Shown: positions 24,627 to 34,172, counted from the stretch's first letter. The stretch is DNA of 64,000 nt from Catellatospora citrea (GCF_003610235.1 NZ_RAPR01000001.1:2976001-3040000), one strand, 5' to 3'. A program made the numbers and translations. Notes: generated by a model from the sequence alone, not told the origin.

Positions 24627-24663
24627 GTGATCAAGCGCGGAGCGTGGGCCGTGGGGGTCGGGG

Positions 24664-26931
24664 TCAGGCGGGTGGGAGGAGGCGGTGGTCGAGGGCGGTG
24701 TGGCGGCGGCCCGCGCCGAGGGTGCGCACCGCGACCGCGAGCGCCCGGGTCGACCCGGCGAGCACGACCAGCTTCTTGGCCCGGGTGATCGCCGTGTAGA
24801 GCAGGTTGCGCTGCAGCATCATCCAGGCGCTGGTGGTCAGCGGCACGACCACGGCGGGATACTCCGAGCCCTGCGAGCGGTGGATGCTGATGGCGTACGC
24901 GTGGACCAGCTCGTCGAGCTCGTCGAAGCCGTACTCGACGTCCTCGTCCTCGTCGGTGCGCACGGTCAGCTTGTGGTCGTCGGGGGCCATGCCGGTGACC
25001 ACGCCGACGGTGCCGTTGAACACCCCGGCCGTGCCCTTGTCGTAGTTGTTGCGGATCTGGGTGACCTTGTCGCCGACCCGGTACACCCGCCCGCCGTAGC
25101 GGCGCTCGGGGCGGCCCTCGACCGCCGGGGTCAGCGCCTGCTGGAGCAGCTGGTTGAGGTTGCCCGCGCCGGCCGGGCCGCGGTGCATCGGGGTGAGCAC
25201 CTGGATGTCGCGGCGCGCATCGAGGCCGAACTTCCTCGGGATGCGCTGCGACACCAGGTCGACCACCAGCGGCGCGGTCGCCTCGCTGTCGTCGCACTCG
25301 AAGAAGAAGAAATCAGGAAAGCCTTTGAGCTGCGGGAACTCGCCCGCGTTGACGCGGTGCGCGTTGACCACGACGCCGGACTGCTGCGCCTGCCGGAAGA
25401 TCTGGGTCAGCCGTACGCGGGGCACGACGTCGGCGTTGAGCAGGTCCCGCAGCACCTCGCCCGCGCCGACCGAGGGCAGCTGGTCGACGTCGCCGACGAG
25501 CAGCAGGTGCGCCCCGGGCGCGACGGCCTTGACCAGCTTGTTCGCCAGGATCAGGTCGAGCATGGAGGCCTCGTCGACGACGACCAGGTCGGCGTCGAGC
25601 GGGTTGTCCCGGTCGTAGCTCGGGTCGCCGCCCGGCTGGAGCTTGAGCAGCCGGTGCACGGTGGTCGCCTCGTGGCCGGTCAGCTCGGCGAGCCGTTTGG
25701 CGGCCCGGCCGGTCGGCGCGGCCAGCACGATCTTCGCACGCTTGGCGCGGGCCAGTTCGACGATCGAGCGTACGGTGAAGCTCTTGCCGCAGCCCGGACC
25801 GCCGGTCAGCACCGCGACCTTCTCGGTCAGCGCGAGCCGCACCGCCTGCTCCTGCTCGGGGGCCAGTTCGTGGCCGGTGCGGGCCTTCAGCCAGACCAGG
25901 GCCTTGGCCCAGTCGACGCCGTCGAACGCGGACAGCCGGTCGCGCGAGGTGTTGAGCAGGCTCAGCAGACTCCCGGCGAGGCCGCGCTCGGCGCGGTGGA
26001 ACGGCACCAGGTAGATGGCGGGCACCAAACCGTCCGCGCCCGGCACGTCCTCGCGGACCACACCCTCCTCGTCGATCAGCTCACGCAGGCAGTTCGTGAT
26101 GAGCTCGGCGGGCACGCTCAGGTCCGCCCCGTCGGAGTCGGTGACGGCGAGGATCTTCGCGGCGGCGGTGGTGAGGTTCGGGGCGGGCAGGAAGCAGTGG
26201 CCGTTGTCGGCGGCCTCGCTGAGCGTGTGCTGCAGGCCGGCCTTGACCCGCTGCGGGCTGTCGTAGGCGATGCCGACCGCGCGGGCGATGGTGTCGGCGG
26301 TGCGGAACCCGATCCCCCACACGTCGGCGGCCAGCCGGTACGGCTCCTCGCGCACGACGGTGATGGAGCCGTCGCCGTACTGCTTGTAGATGCGCACGGC
26401 GAGCGAGGTGGTCACCCCCACACCCTGCAGGAAGATCATGACTTCCTTGATCGCCTGCTGCTCCAGCCAGGCCGCGGCGATCAGCTTGGTGCGCTTCGGG
26501 CCGAGTTTCGGCACCTCGATCAGCCGCTGCGGCTCGGACTCGATCACCCGCAATGTGTCCACGCCGAAATGCCCGACGATGCGCTCGGCGAGCTTCGGGC
26601 CGATGCCCTTGACCAGGCCGGAGCCGAGATAGCGCTCGATGCCGACGATCGTCGCCGGCAGCACGGTGGTGTAGTTCCACACCTCGAACTGGCGGCCGTA
26701 GCGCGGGTGCGAACCCCAGCGCCCGGTCAGCCGCAGGCTCTCCCCCGGCTGCGCGCCGAGCAGCGCGCCGACCACGGTGAGCAGGTCGTTGCCGGACTTC
26801 TCGGTCGCCACCCGGGCGATCGTGTAGCCGGTCTCCTCATTGGCGTAGGTGATGCGTTCGAGCACCGCCTCCAGCACGACACCCGGCGGGCGGTCCGGCG
26901 CGGCGGCCGGGGGCGAGGACAACGCGGTCAC
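24664..26931 (-). CDS. recD2: RecD2/RecD-TraA family ATP-dependent DNA helicase
   Basis: A 755-residue 5'-3' superfamily 1B helicase. The N-terminal region (about 1-310) has an OB-like segment and helix-hairpin-helix units (GSGLVKGIGPKLAERIVGHF, IEVPKLGPKRTKLIAAAW), typical of RecD2, which lacks RecB/RecC partners. Motif I GGPGCGKSFTV is near residue 377, followed by AAPTGRAAKRLAELTG (Ia), VVDEASMLD (II), LLLVGDVDQLPSVGAGEVL (III) and, at the C terminus, HRSQGSEYPAVVVPL (V) and LYTAITRAKKLVVLAG (VI). The GTG at 26931 is chosen (VTALSSPPAA); a TTG 18 bases upstream is in frame, and neither has a clear Shine-Dalgarno. Roles in replication-fork or repair processes are inferred from the family. 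Confidence 0.93.
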   Translation of the reverse strand: MTALSSPPAAAPDRPPGVVLEAVLERITYANEETGYTIARVATEKSGNDLLTVVGALLGAQPGESLRLTGRWGSHPRYGRQFEVWNYTTVLPATIVGIERYLGSGLVKGIGPKLAERIVGHFGVDTLRVIESEPQRLIEVPKLGPKRTKLIAAAWLEQQAIKEVMIFLQGVGVTTSLAVRIYKQYGDGSITVVREEPYRLAADVWGIGFRTADTIARAVGIAYDSPQRVKAGLQHTLSEAADNGHCFLPAPNLTTAAAKILAVTDSDGADLSVPAELITNCLRELIDEEGVVREDVPGADGLVPAIYLVPFHRAERGLAGSLLSLLNTSRDRLSAFDGVDWAKALVWLKARTGHELAPEQEQAVRLALTEKVAVLTGGPGCGKSFTVRSIVELARAKRAKIVLAAPTGRAAKRLAELTGHEATTVHRLLKLQPGGDPSYDRDNPLDADLVVVDEASMLDLILANKLVKAVAPGAHLLLVGDVDQLPSVGAGEVLRDLLNADVVPRVRLTQIFRQAQQSGVVVNAHRVNAGEFPQLKGFPDFFFFECDDSEATAPLVVDLVSQRIPRKFGLDARRDIQVLTPMHRGPAGAGNLNQLLQQALTPAVEGRPERRYGGRVYRVGDKVTQIRNNYDKGTAGVFNGTVGVVTGMAPDDHKLTVRTDEDEDVEYGFDELDELVHAYAISIHRSQGSEYPAVVVPLTTSAWMMLQRNLLYTAITRAKKLVVLAGSTRALAVAVRTLGAGRRHTALDHRLLPPA

Positions 26932-26962
26932 CCCGACATGGTGCCGCAACGGTATGTCGAAT

Positions 26963-28342
26963 TCAGCGCTCGGGGCGGATGTTCGGGTTCAGGTGGAAGG
27001 TGTTGTCGGGGTCGTAGGCGGCTTTGATGCGGGCCAGGCGGCGGTAGTTGTCGAGGCCGTAGCCGGCGACCACGCGTTCCTGGCCCTCCTGTCCGATGAA
27101 GTTGCTGTAGACCGCGCCGGTGGACCACGTCTTGACGTCGGCGCGCAGGTCACGGGCCCAGCGCACGGCGCGCTCGTCGTCCTGCGGCGCGGACCACAGG
27201 CCGAGCGGGTGCACCACCCACGGGGCGCGCCGCCACGGCACCGGGTAGCCGGTCGGGCCCGCGGCGACCGCGCCGCCGTACGGGAAGAGGACGTGCTGCG
27301 ACGGGGACGGGACGACCATGTCGTGGGCCCGCGCGCAGAACAGGTCGATCGCCCTGTCCGGCAGCGCGTCCAGGTGCTCGGCGGACCAGTAGTTGCGGTA
27401 GCCGGGCGGGTCGTCGAACATGCACTGCAGCTCGGCGTAGGGCACCTCGGCGATCAGCTCGCCCTCGTGGCCCAGCTTCAGCAGCGGGCCGACCACCTTG
27501 CGCGCCTGCGCCAGGTCACCGGCGTAAGTGACGAGCATGGCGCAGGTCAGCTTGCCGACCAGGGGCGCGGGCGTGAACGGCTCGGCGGGCCCGGTCAGGT
27601 AGATCACGCCCCCGCCGACCTCCTCCGGCGCGTTCTCCATGAAGTCGCGGTAGGCCCGGGTCACCTCGGGTCCCGCCTCCGGCCGCCACAGCAGCAGCGC
27701 CACCGAAGCCGTCGGCAGGGGGTAGAGGCGCAGCGTCAGCGAGGTGACGACGCCGAAGTTGCCGCCGCCGCCGTGCAGCGCCCAGAACAGGTCCGGATGG
27801 GTCTCCTCGCTGGCCACCACGGTGTTGCCGTCGGCGGTGATCAGTTCGGCGGCGAGCAGGTTGTCGCAGGCCAGGCCGAACTTGCGCTCCAACCAGCCGG
27901 AGCCGCCGCCGAGCGTGAAGCCGCCGACGCCGGTCGTGGACACCCGGCCGCCGGTGGTGGCCAGGTCGAAGGGCTGGGTGGCGCGGTCCAGGTCGCTCAT
28001 CGTCGCGCCGCCGCCGATGCGTACGGTCCGCCGCTGCGGGTCGACCACCGCCTGGTTCATCCGGCGCAGGTCGATGACGAGTCCGCCGTCGGTCGAGGCG
28101 CTGCCCGCCACGCCGTGCCCGCCGCCGCGCACCGCGATCTCCAGGCCCTGCTCGCGCGCGAACTCGATGGCCCGGGACACGTCGGCGCCGGTGGCGCACT
28201 GGGCGATCACGCTCGGCCGCTTCGTGATCATCGCGTTGAACAGGGTCCGCGCGTCGTCGTACGCCGCGTCCGACGGCCCGAGCACCGCACCGGTGAAGCC
28301 GGCCCGCAGGTCGGCCACCGCCGTCTCACTGAGGACTGTCAT
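26963..28342 (-). CDS. Berberine-bridge-type FAD-linked oxidoreductase
   Basis: A 459-residue FAD-binding PCMH-type flavoenzyme with a C-terminal BBE domain. RGGGHGVAGSA (residues 72-82) holds His76, the usual site of covalent 8-alpha-histidyl FAD attachment. The second attachment Cys of bicovalent members (GxCPxVG) is absent: the corresponding segment reads TGGRVSTTGVGGFTLGGGSG. The BBE end is IKAAYDPDNTFHLNPNIRP. Such enzymes oxidise sugars or alcohols, or close rings in natural-product pathways; no pathway genes are adjacent. Start at 28342 (MTVLSETAV). The gene starts 158 bases from the divergent membrane-protein gene. Confidence 0.9.
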   Translation of the reverse strand: MTVLSETAVADLRAGFTGAVLGPSDAAYDDARTLFNAMITKRPSVIAQCATGADVSRAIEFAREQGLEIAVRGGGHGVAGSASTDGGLVIDLRRMNQAVVDPQRRTVRIGGGATMSDLDRATQPFDLATTGGRVSTTGVGGFTLGGGSGWLERKFGLACDNLLAAELITADGNTVVASEETHPDLFWALHGGGGNFGVVTSLTLRLYPLPTASVALLLWRPEAGPEVTRAYRDFMENAPEEVGGGVIYLTGPAEPFTPAPLVGKLTCAMLVTYAGDLAQARKVVGPLLKLGHEGELIAEVPYAELQCMFDDPPGYRNYWSAEHLDALPDRAIDLFCARAHDMVVPSPSQHVLFPYGGAVAAGPTGYPVPWRRAPWVVHPLGLWSAPQDDERAVRWARDLRADVKTWSTGAVYSNFIGQEGQERVVAGYGLDNYRRLARIKAAYDPDNTFHLNPNIRPER

Positions 28343-28500
28343 GAGAACTCCCCCCGCAGGCGCACGACCGGGCCAGTGCGGACCGGCCCGCCGGGATCCG
28401 CAGTTCAGCCTAGTCAGACCGGGGACAGGCCATCACGAAAAGCACTTTCTTCTCACATCCGCACGACACGCCTGGGAAAGTCGGTGATCAGGGGTGGGGC

Positions 28501-29199
28501 ATGGCAGCGGTCGGCACGAGCCCGCGACGCCGAGCGGCGTACCTGGCCACGGCGATGGGCGTGGTGCATTCCGTGCTGGCCCTGGTGTCGTTCTGGCTGC
28601 TGCACGACGCGCCCAAGCCCGGCTCGCCGGACAGCGCCGTGATCGCGTTCTACAGCGGCGGGCAGGGCCGCACGGTGCTGACCGTCGGCATCTACCTGCT
28701 GCCGCTGTCGGCCATCGCGTTCATCTGGTTCACCGTCGCCCTGCGCATGTGGATCTCCGAGCACGGACATCCCGAGCATTTCCTCTTCTCGAACCTGCAG
28801 CTGGTCGCGGGCATCGTGTACGCGGCGCTGCTGCTGGTCGCGGGAGCGGCGTTCAGCGTGGACGCGGCGGGGGCCGCGCTCGGCGACGGCCCGGTAGACC
28901 CGCAGAGCGCCCGCGCCTTCCCGCAGTTCGGCCGGATGCTGGCGGTCATGCTGGACTCCCGCATGGCGGCCATCTTCGTGATGACCACGGCCGGTATCGG
29001 CCGGTCCACCAAGGTGCTGCCGGCCTGGTTCGTCTGGCTGAGCTACCCGCTGGGACTGCTGCTGCTGTTCGGAGCCACCCTGCAGACCCGGTTCGCGCTG
29101 ATCTTCCCCGCCTGGGTCCTGACTCTCGCGGTGCTGCTCACCCTGCGGGTGCACCACACCGCCGAGCCACGCCCCGGCGACCTGGTCACCGGGGCGTGA
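28501..29199 (+). CDS. Multi-pass membrane protein, unknown function
   Basis: A 232-residue integral membrane protein that I could not place in a family. Hydrophobic segments are at about 12-34, 60-84, 98-120, 152-170, 176-196 and 200-218, giving about six membrane spans with short loops and a soluble C-terminal tail (RVHHTAEPRPGDLVTG). No transporter or enzyme motif is visible. A GGGGTGGGG Shine-Dalgarno-like stretch precedes the ATG. It is divergent from the flavoenzyme and convergent with the secreted SH3-like genes. Confidence 0.72.
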   Translation: MAAVGTSPRRRAAYLATAMGVVHSVLALVSFWLLHDAPKPGSPDSAVIAFYSGGQGRTVLTVGIYLLPLSAIAFIWFTVALRMWISEHGHPEHFLFSNLQLVAGIVYAALLLVAGAAFSVDAAGAALGDGPVDPQSARAFPQFGRMLAVMLDSRMAAIFVMTTAGIGRSTKVLPAWFVWLSYPLGLLLLFGATLQTRFALIFPAWVLTLAVLLTLRVHHTAEPRPGDLVTGA

Positions 29200-29235
29200 C
29201 GCCGCGCGTGCGCAGAACGCGCCGGCAGAACCGCG

Positions 29236-29535
29236 TCAGCAGAACCAGCCGTCCTGCACCCAGCCGTTGCGGTTGACGTGGCCGTAGGCGAAACCGTAGA
29301 CGTAGCCGCCCTGCTTCGGGCCCTTGACCAGGAACGTCTGGCCCGCGTACAGCGTGCCCATCCAGGCGCCGAGCGGCTCGGTGCGCACGAACAGCGAATC
29401 GGCGCACACCGTCTCCCGCACCCCGACGGTGCCGTTGGCCGCCTCTGCCGCGGACGGCACGGCGAGCAGGGCGAGACCGGTCACGACGGCGGCCACCGTC
29501 CGCAGGGTCGCCGTCCGCAGGGTTCCGGTCACCAT
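29236..29535 (-). CDS. Small secreted SH3-like protein
   Basis: A 99-residue exported protein. A long signal peptide (MVTGTLRTATLRTVAAVVTG... cleaved near SAAEA/ANG, about residue 34) precedes a mature domain of about 65 residues in which LFVRTEPLGAWMGTLYAGQTF and GFAYGHVNRNGWVQDGWFC look like a bacterial SH3/SH3b fold. Two Cys (ETVCADS and terminal WFC) can form a disulfide. Bacterial SH3 domains usually bind cell wall or peptides. It overlaps the upstream gene by 7 bases, so both are co-transcribed. Start chosen at 29535; ATG at 29556 would extend the signal. Confidence 0.72.
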   Translation of the reverse strand: MVTGTLRTATLRTVAAVVTGLALLAVPSAAEAANGTVGVRETVCADSLFVRTEPLGAWMGTLYAGQTFLVKGPKQGGYVYGFAYGHVNRNGWVQDGWFC

Positions 29536-29837
29536 GAGTCGTACCCTCCGATGCACTCGATCCGCATGTAGCCCCAGTCGTTGGGCCCGAAGTCGAAGGT
29601 CGCCGCCCAGCCGTTGTAGACCGGGTGCGCCCCCGGGGTGTGGCCGACCTTGTTGCCGTACTCGAGCACCCGCTTGAGCCCGTGCGGCCCGGACGCCGAG
29701 TCGTAGTTGTCGTAGAAGCTGGCGCTCTGGCAGACGTTGATCGCGTGCCGGGGCACGACGACGGCCTGGGCCGGGCTCGCGGTGGCGAGCGCACCCACGA
29801 CGACCAGGGACGCGACGATTCTCGTGGAGATTCGCAT
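29529..29837 (-). CDS. Small secreted protein, unknown function
   Basis: A 102-residue exported protein: MRISTRIVASLVVVGALATA with cleavage near SPAQA/VVVP (about residue 26), then a mature domain with two Cys (INVCQSASFYDNYD and RIECIGGYDSW), probably forming one disulfide. Aromatic and Gly-rich segments (YNGWAATFDFGPNDWGYMRI) suggest a small beta-rich fold similar to its neighbour. Paired, overlapping with the SH3-like gene. Upstream is an AT-richer stretch (29838-29960) that probably carries the promoter. Function not recognised. Confidence 0.68.
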   Translation of the reverse strand: MRISTRIVASLVVVGALATASPAQAVVVPRHAINVCQSASFYDNYDSASGPHGLKRVLEYGNKVGHTPGAHPVYNGWAATFDFGPNDWGYMRIECIGGYDSW

Positions 29838-29962
29838 ATCCACCCTCTTCACTTGATGTGATCGCGCCAAGCTATCAGGACTGTAGTTTCTGCACAAGAA
29901 TCACGAGAGCTGTGAAACTTTCCTTTGCGCGGACTTCCCGGCCGTCAGGCACGCCCGCTCAC

Positions 29963-29968
29963 TAGGCT
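29963..29968 (+). promoter_or_regulatory. -10 box of a leaderless promoter (LAL regulator)
   Basis: TAGGCT is 6 bases before the ATG at 29975, identical in sequence and spacing to the box before the deaminase gene at 22911. Confidence 0.62.
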
Positions 29969-29974
29969 CGGAGC

Positions 29975-32788
29975 ATGAGGCCGGTCTCTCCGGTTTTCGT
30001 GGGCCGACAGGCTGAGACGGACCGGCTGCGCGCGCTCGCGCGGCAGGCGGTGGCCGGCCACGGCGTGGCGGTCCTCGTCGAGGGCGAACCCGGCATCGGC
30101 AAGACCTCGCTGCTGGACCGGATCGCCGCGGACTGCGCCGACCTCGGCATGCGACTGCTCACCGGCGCCGCCGAGGACCTGGAACAGCAGCTGCCGTTCT
30201 CGGCGATCGCCAACTGCCTCGGCATCGGCGCCGCCACCACGGATCCCGAGCTGGCCCGCGTCTCCGGGCTGCTGCGCGGCGAGCAGGCGTTCGCGCAGAG
30301 CCTGGCCGCCGCCAACCACGACTTCGTCATCACCGAGGCGATCCTCGACCTGTTCGACGAGTGGTTCGCGCAGGGCCCGGTCGCGCTGCTGCTGGACGAC
30401 GCGCAGTGGGCGGATCCGCAGAGCCTCGTCGTGACGCACCGGCTCGGCCGCGGCATCGACCAGCAGCCGATGCTCCTGGTGGTGGCCACCCGCTCCGCGC
30501 CCCGGGCCGAAGCGGTCGACGCGCTCGAACGCAGCCTCGTGGCCCGCGGCGGGCACGTGGTCGAGCTGGCGCCGCTGCCGCCGGGCGAGGTCTCCACGCT
30601 CGCCCACGACCTGCTCCACGCCGACACCGGGCCCCGGCTGAGCCGGTTGCTGGCCACCGCCGGCGGCAACCCGATGTACGTCACCGAGCTGCTGGCCGAG
30701 CTGGCCGACGAGGGTGCGCTGGCCGACCGGGACGGCCGGGTCGAGCTGGTCTGGGGCACCGACGAACTGGCCGAGGGCTGGGTCCCGCCGCCGCTGGCGG
30801 AGGTGATCCTGCACCGCCTCGCCTGCCTGCCCCCCGCCGTACGCGACGTGCTGCAGACCGCCGCGGTGTTCGGGCGGGCCGTCGATCTGACCGAACTGTC
30901 GCAGGTGCAGGGGCGGCCGGTGGCCGAGCTGGCCGCCGTCGCCGCCAGCGCGGTCGAGGCGGGCATCCTCACCGACACCGGCACCCGGCTGGAGTTCCGG
31001 CAACCGCTCATCCGGGAGGCGCTCGCCGCCCGGGTGCCGCCCTCGGCCCGGGCCGCGCTGCACCGGCGCGCGGCGCAGTCGCTCGACACCGGCGGGACCG
31101 GCGTGGAACGCATCGCCGAGCACGTGATGGCGGGTGAGGACGTCGACGAGCGGACGACGCGGTGGCTGATCGGCGTGGCCGACACGCTGACCGCCCGCGC
31201 CCCCGAACTCGCGGTGGAGCTGCTGCAACGGGCGCTGCCGACGGCGACCCGGCGGCAGGCGGCCAGGCTGCGGCCGCAGCTGATCCGGGCGCTGCTCTGG
31301 CGGGGCGCGCCTGCCGAGGCGGAACGGCTGGCCCGCGACGCCCTCGCCGCGGGCGACGATCCCGCCTGCGACGGCGAGCTGCGCTGGCTGCTCGCACAGA
31401 CCAGCTACCGCCGCGGGCACCTGCGCGAGTCGCTGGACGCCATCCAGCAGGCCCTGGCGCTGCCCGGACTGAGCGAGCCCGAGCGCGGGCGCTTCCACGG
31501 CTTCGCGGCCGTCTGCCTGTTCTTCCTGACCCGGTTCGACGAGGCGCGGGCCGCCGCCCGGCAGGCGGTGCTGGCCGGCGAGGCGACCGGCGACGCGCGC
31601 TGCCGCGGCATCGGCGACTTCGCCCTGGCCATGACGCTGGCGATGGACGGCGACCTGGCGCAGGCGCTGGCCGTCAACGACCGGGCGATCGCCACGCTGA
31701 CCGAGGGGGTGCAGCCGGACCTGCAGGTCGACCCGTACACCCTGCGTGGCATGTGCCTACTGGAGCTGGACCGGCCGGCCGAGGCGGAACAGGCGCTGGC
31801 CACCGCGATCGCCGCCAACCGGGAGTCCGGCGGGGCCTACCTGCCGATGGCCCACACCCTGCGGGCGCGCCTGCTGTTCCTGGCCGGACGGTGGGACGAC
31901 GCGCTGGTCGAGATCGAGGCCGGGGCCGACCTGCCGGACCTGCTCGGCAGCGCGGTGCGGCTGCGCGGCATGGCCGATCTGATCGCGGTGCACCGCGGCG
32001 CGACGGTCGACCCGCCCACGGGCACGGGCACGTCCTATCCGCACCACTTCAGCCGGTGGGCGCGGGCGCTGTGCGTGGAGTCCCAGCAGGGTTCCGCGGC
32101 CGCCCTGGAGCTGCTGTCCCCGGCCTGGGAGAAGGCGCACGGGCTGGAGCCGCGGCGGCTGGTCTATCGCGTCTGCGCCGACCTGGCCCGGCTGGCCGTC
32201 GCCGCAGGTGACCGGGACCAGGCCCGCGTGCTGGCCCGGGAGGTGGACGAGCTGCTCACCCCGCAGGCGCAGCCGAGCCTCACCGCGACCGCGAAGCTGT
32301 GCCACGGGCTGGCCGACGACGACCCGGACCTGCTGCTCGCGGCGGCCGAGGACTACCGCGCGGCGGGCTGGCCGCTCTACGAGGGCAACGCCTTCGAGAA
32401 CGCGGCCGAGGTGCTGGCCCGCCGGGACCGCCCGGCTCAGGCCCGGCAAGCGCTGGACCGGGCGCTGGAGCGGTACGGCGCGCTGGAGGCGACCGCCGAC
32501 GCCGACCGCGCCGAGGCACGGCTGCGGGCGGTCGGCGTGCGCCGGGGCGTACGCGGCCCGCGCAAGCGCCCCAAGCACGGCTGGGCGGCGCTCACCACGA
32601 CCGAGCAGCGCGTCGCGGCGCTGGTGGCGGAAGGCATGTCCAACCCGGAGGTCGCCGCGCAGATGTACCTGTCCCGGCGCACCGTGCAGTCGCACGTGTC
32701 GAGCATCCTCGCCAAGCTGGAACTCAACTCACGGGTCGAGCTGGCGGTGCGGGCGGCCGAGCGCACCGCGGTGCGGGCCGGCGGTTAG
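29975..32788 (+). CDS. Large ATP-binding LuxR (LAL) family transcriptional regulator
   Basis: A 937-residue regulator. It starts with an AAA/STAND-type ATPase: FVGRQAETDRLRALARQAV, Walker A GEPGIGKTS (residues 37-45) and Walker B VALLLDDAQWADPQSLV (about 132-148). A long helical TPR-like sensor region follows (about 400-860). The C-terminal GerE/LuxR helix-turn-helix is TTTEQRVAALVAEGMSNPEV then SRRTVQSHVSSILAKL (about 870-920). LAL regulators often activate secondary metabolism or sugar use. No target cluster is adjacent, apart from the divergent small secreted proteins. Leaderless from a TAGGCT box. Confidence 0.93.
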   Translation: MRPVSPVFVGRQAETDRLRALARQAVAGHGVAVLVEGEPGIGKTSLLDRIAADCADLGMRLLTGAAEDLEQQLPFSAIANCLGIGAATTDPELARVSGLLRGEQAFAQSLAAANHDFVITEAILDLFDEWFAQGPVALLLDDAQWADPQSLVVTHRLGRGIDQQPMLLVVATRSAPRAEAVDALERSLVARGGHVVELAPLPPGEVSTLAHDLLHADTGPRLSRLLATAGGNPMYVTELLAELADEGALADRDGRVELVWGTDELAEGWVPPPLAEVILHRLACLPPAVRDVLQTAAVFGRAVDLTELSQVQGRPVAELAAVAASAVEAGILTDTGTRLEFRQPLIREALAARVPPSARAALHRRAAQSLDTGGTGVERIAEHVMAGEDVDERTTRWLIGVADTLTARAPELAVELLQRALPTATRRQAARLRPQLIRALLWRGAPAEAERLARDALAAGDDPACDGELRWLLAQTSYRRGHLRESLDAIQQALALPGLSEPERGRFHGFAAVCLFFLTRFDEARAAARQAVLAGEATGDARCRGIGDFALAMTLAMDGDLAQALAVNDRAIATLTEGVQPDLQVDPYTLRGMCLLELDRPAEAEQALATAIAANRESGGAYLPMAHTLRARLLFLAGRWDDALVEIEAGADLPDLLGSAVRLRGMADLIAVHRGATVDPPTGTGTSYPHHFSRWARALCVESQQGSAAALELLSPAWEKAHGLEPRRLVYRVCADLARLAVAAGDRDQARVLAREVDELLTPQAQPSLTATAKLCHGLADDDPDLLLAAAEDYRAAGWPLYEGNAFENAAEVLARRDRPAQARQALDRALERYGALEATADADRAEARLRAVGVRRGVRGPRKRPKHGWAALTTTEQRVAALVAEGMSNPEVAAQMYLSRRTVQSHVSSILAKLELNSRVELAVRAAERTAVRAGG

Positions 32789-32818
32789 CCCGCTGCACGA
32801 AGACCCGGGCGCGATGGT

Positions 32819-34015
32819 TCACCGCCGGTTCGCGGCCGCCGGGCTGTCGACCGGAGGCTCGGCGTCCGCCGCGTCGCCGATGACGGACTCGGGGTGGAGC
32901 GCGACGTACTCGTCGAGCGTGCCGCTCGCGGCCGCCTGGAACATCAGCAGCGTCTGCGGGCTGATCGCCTGGGTGCCCTTGACCTTGGCCCGGTTGTACA
33001 TGCCGTTGTTGGTCTTGAGCATGACCAGGTCGGTGGTGGACAGGCCGCGCAGCGTCCAGATGTAGTCGAACAGGTCGGCGTGGCCGGTGTCGAGCTTCAG
33101 CGTGCTGCCCGCGGCCTTGAGCAGGGAATTGATCTTGATGGGGTTGGTGATGATCCCGGCCGAGGTGACCTTGTCGCCGACCGCCTTCAGCAGCTGCTGC
33201 TGGTGGCGCTGCCGGTCGTAGTCGCCGTACGGGCCGCTCTTGCGCTGGCGCACGTAGTCCAGCGCCTCCCAGCCTGCCATGTCGCGGCAGCCGACGTGGT
33301 GCACGTAGGTGTTGGGCAGGAACACCCCGGACTTCTTGCCGTAGGCGTACTGCGGCTTGCCGTCCACCACGACGAAGTGGTCGGACCGGGTCTCGTGGTC
33401 GACGCACATGTGCACGCCGTCCAGCTCGTCGACCACGTTCTTGAACGCGTCGAAGTCGACGACCGCCACGCCGTCGAACTTCAGCCCGGTCAGCTCGTGC
33501 ACCATGTTCGCGGTCAGCGCGGCCCCGCCCTGCCAGCCCTGCCCGTTGCGCGAGCCGTAGGTGTAGGCGGCGTTGGCCCTGGTCCGTGCCCCGTAGAAGT
33601 TGGCCGGCGGATACGCCGGGATGTGCACCAGGGCGTCGCGCGGGATCGACATCAGGTAGGCCCGCTCGTGCCCGGCGGGCACGTGCAGCACGATGATGGT
33701 GTCGGCGCGGCCGCTGCCCTCGACCCAGCCGTCACGGGTGTCCAGCCCCAGCAGCAGCAGGTCGATCGCACCGCGCAGGGTGCGCCCCTCGACCGTCGGC
33801 TCCTTGCGCGCCTCCCCCTCCAGCACCGAGCCGGTCTCCACCGCACCGGTCAGGCTGTGCAGGTAGGACTGGGTGACCAGCGCGCCGCCGAACCCCAGCG
33901 CCAGCACGAGCACCATCATCCCGAGCATCAGCACCGCCCACACCGGCAGCCTCCGCCGGCGGGGTCGGAGCGGGGGGATGTCGGGCAGGCCGCGGGGGCT
34001 CTCGAGCGGGGTCAT
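32819..34015 (-). CDS. LCP (LytR-CpsA-Psr) family cell-wall ligase
   Basis: A 398-residue membrane-anchored protein. A basic N terminus (LRPRRRRLPV) precedes one membrane segment (about 25-47). The extracellular LCP domain has the polyprenyl-phosphate-binding residues: LLLLGLDTRDG, RADTIIVLHVPAG, MSIPRDALVHIPAYP, and the C-terminal DYVRQRKSGPYGDYDRQRHQ segment. These enzymes attach glycopolymers such as teichoic-acid-like polymers or arabinogalactan to peptidoglycan from lipid carriers. The ATG at 34015 follows GGAGAG; a start 39 bases upstream is possible. Transcribed away from csbD across a shared intergenic region. Confidence 0.93.
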   Translation of the reverse strand: MTPLESPRGLPDIPPLRPRRRRLPVWAVLMLGMMVLVLALGFGGALVTQSYLHSLTGAVETGSVLEGEARKEPTVEGRTLRGAIDLLLLGLDTRDGWVEGSGRADTIIVLHVPAGHERAYLMSIPRDALVHIPAYPPANFYGARTRANAAYTYGSRNGQGWQGGAALTANMVHELTGLKFDGVAVVDFDAFKNVVDELDGVHMCVDHETRSDHFVVVDGKPQYAYGKKSGVFLPNTYVHHVGCRDMAGWEALDYVRQRKSGPYGDYDRQRHQQQLLKAVGDKVTSAGIITNPIKINSLLKAAGSTLKLDTGHADLFDYIWTLRGLSTTDLVMLKTNNGMYNRAKVKGTQAISPQTLLMFQAAASGTLDEYVALHPESVIGDAADAEPPVDSPAAANRR

Positions 34016-34108
34016 CAGTCTCTCCGTGCCGGGGGTCTCCTGGCGAAGGACCATACCAGCCGAAAACTGGCCATTGGCGTGTTTTGTCTCGTTCCCCCGA
34101 CTCGGGAG

Positions 34109-34133
34109 GTTTCAGGAGATCCGCACCGGGTAC
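34109..34133 (+). promoter_or_regulatory. SigB/SigF-type promoter upstream of csbD
   Basis: GTTT (34109-34112), 15 bases, then GGGTAC (34128-34133) fits the general-stress sigma (SigB/SigF) consensus GTTT-N14/17-GGGTA. Transcription would start near 34141, some 30 bases before the csbD ATG. CsbD is a SigB regulon member in Bacillus, which supports this. Confidence 0.72.
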
Positions 34134-34172
34134 TCGGAGGTCAGAGATATCCGCTATCTCGAAGGAGTGGAC

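Noticed and set aside
24685..27027. Plus-strand open frame of about 780 codons opposite recD2
   Set aside because: Low-complexity His/Arg/Gly/Val product; the minus strand carries a complete set of helicase motifs.
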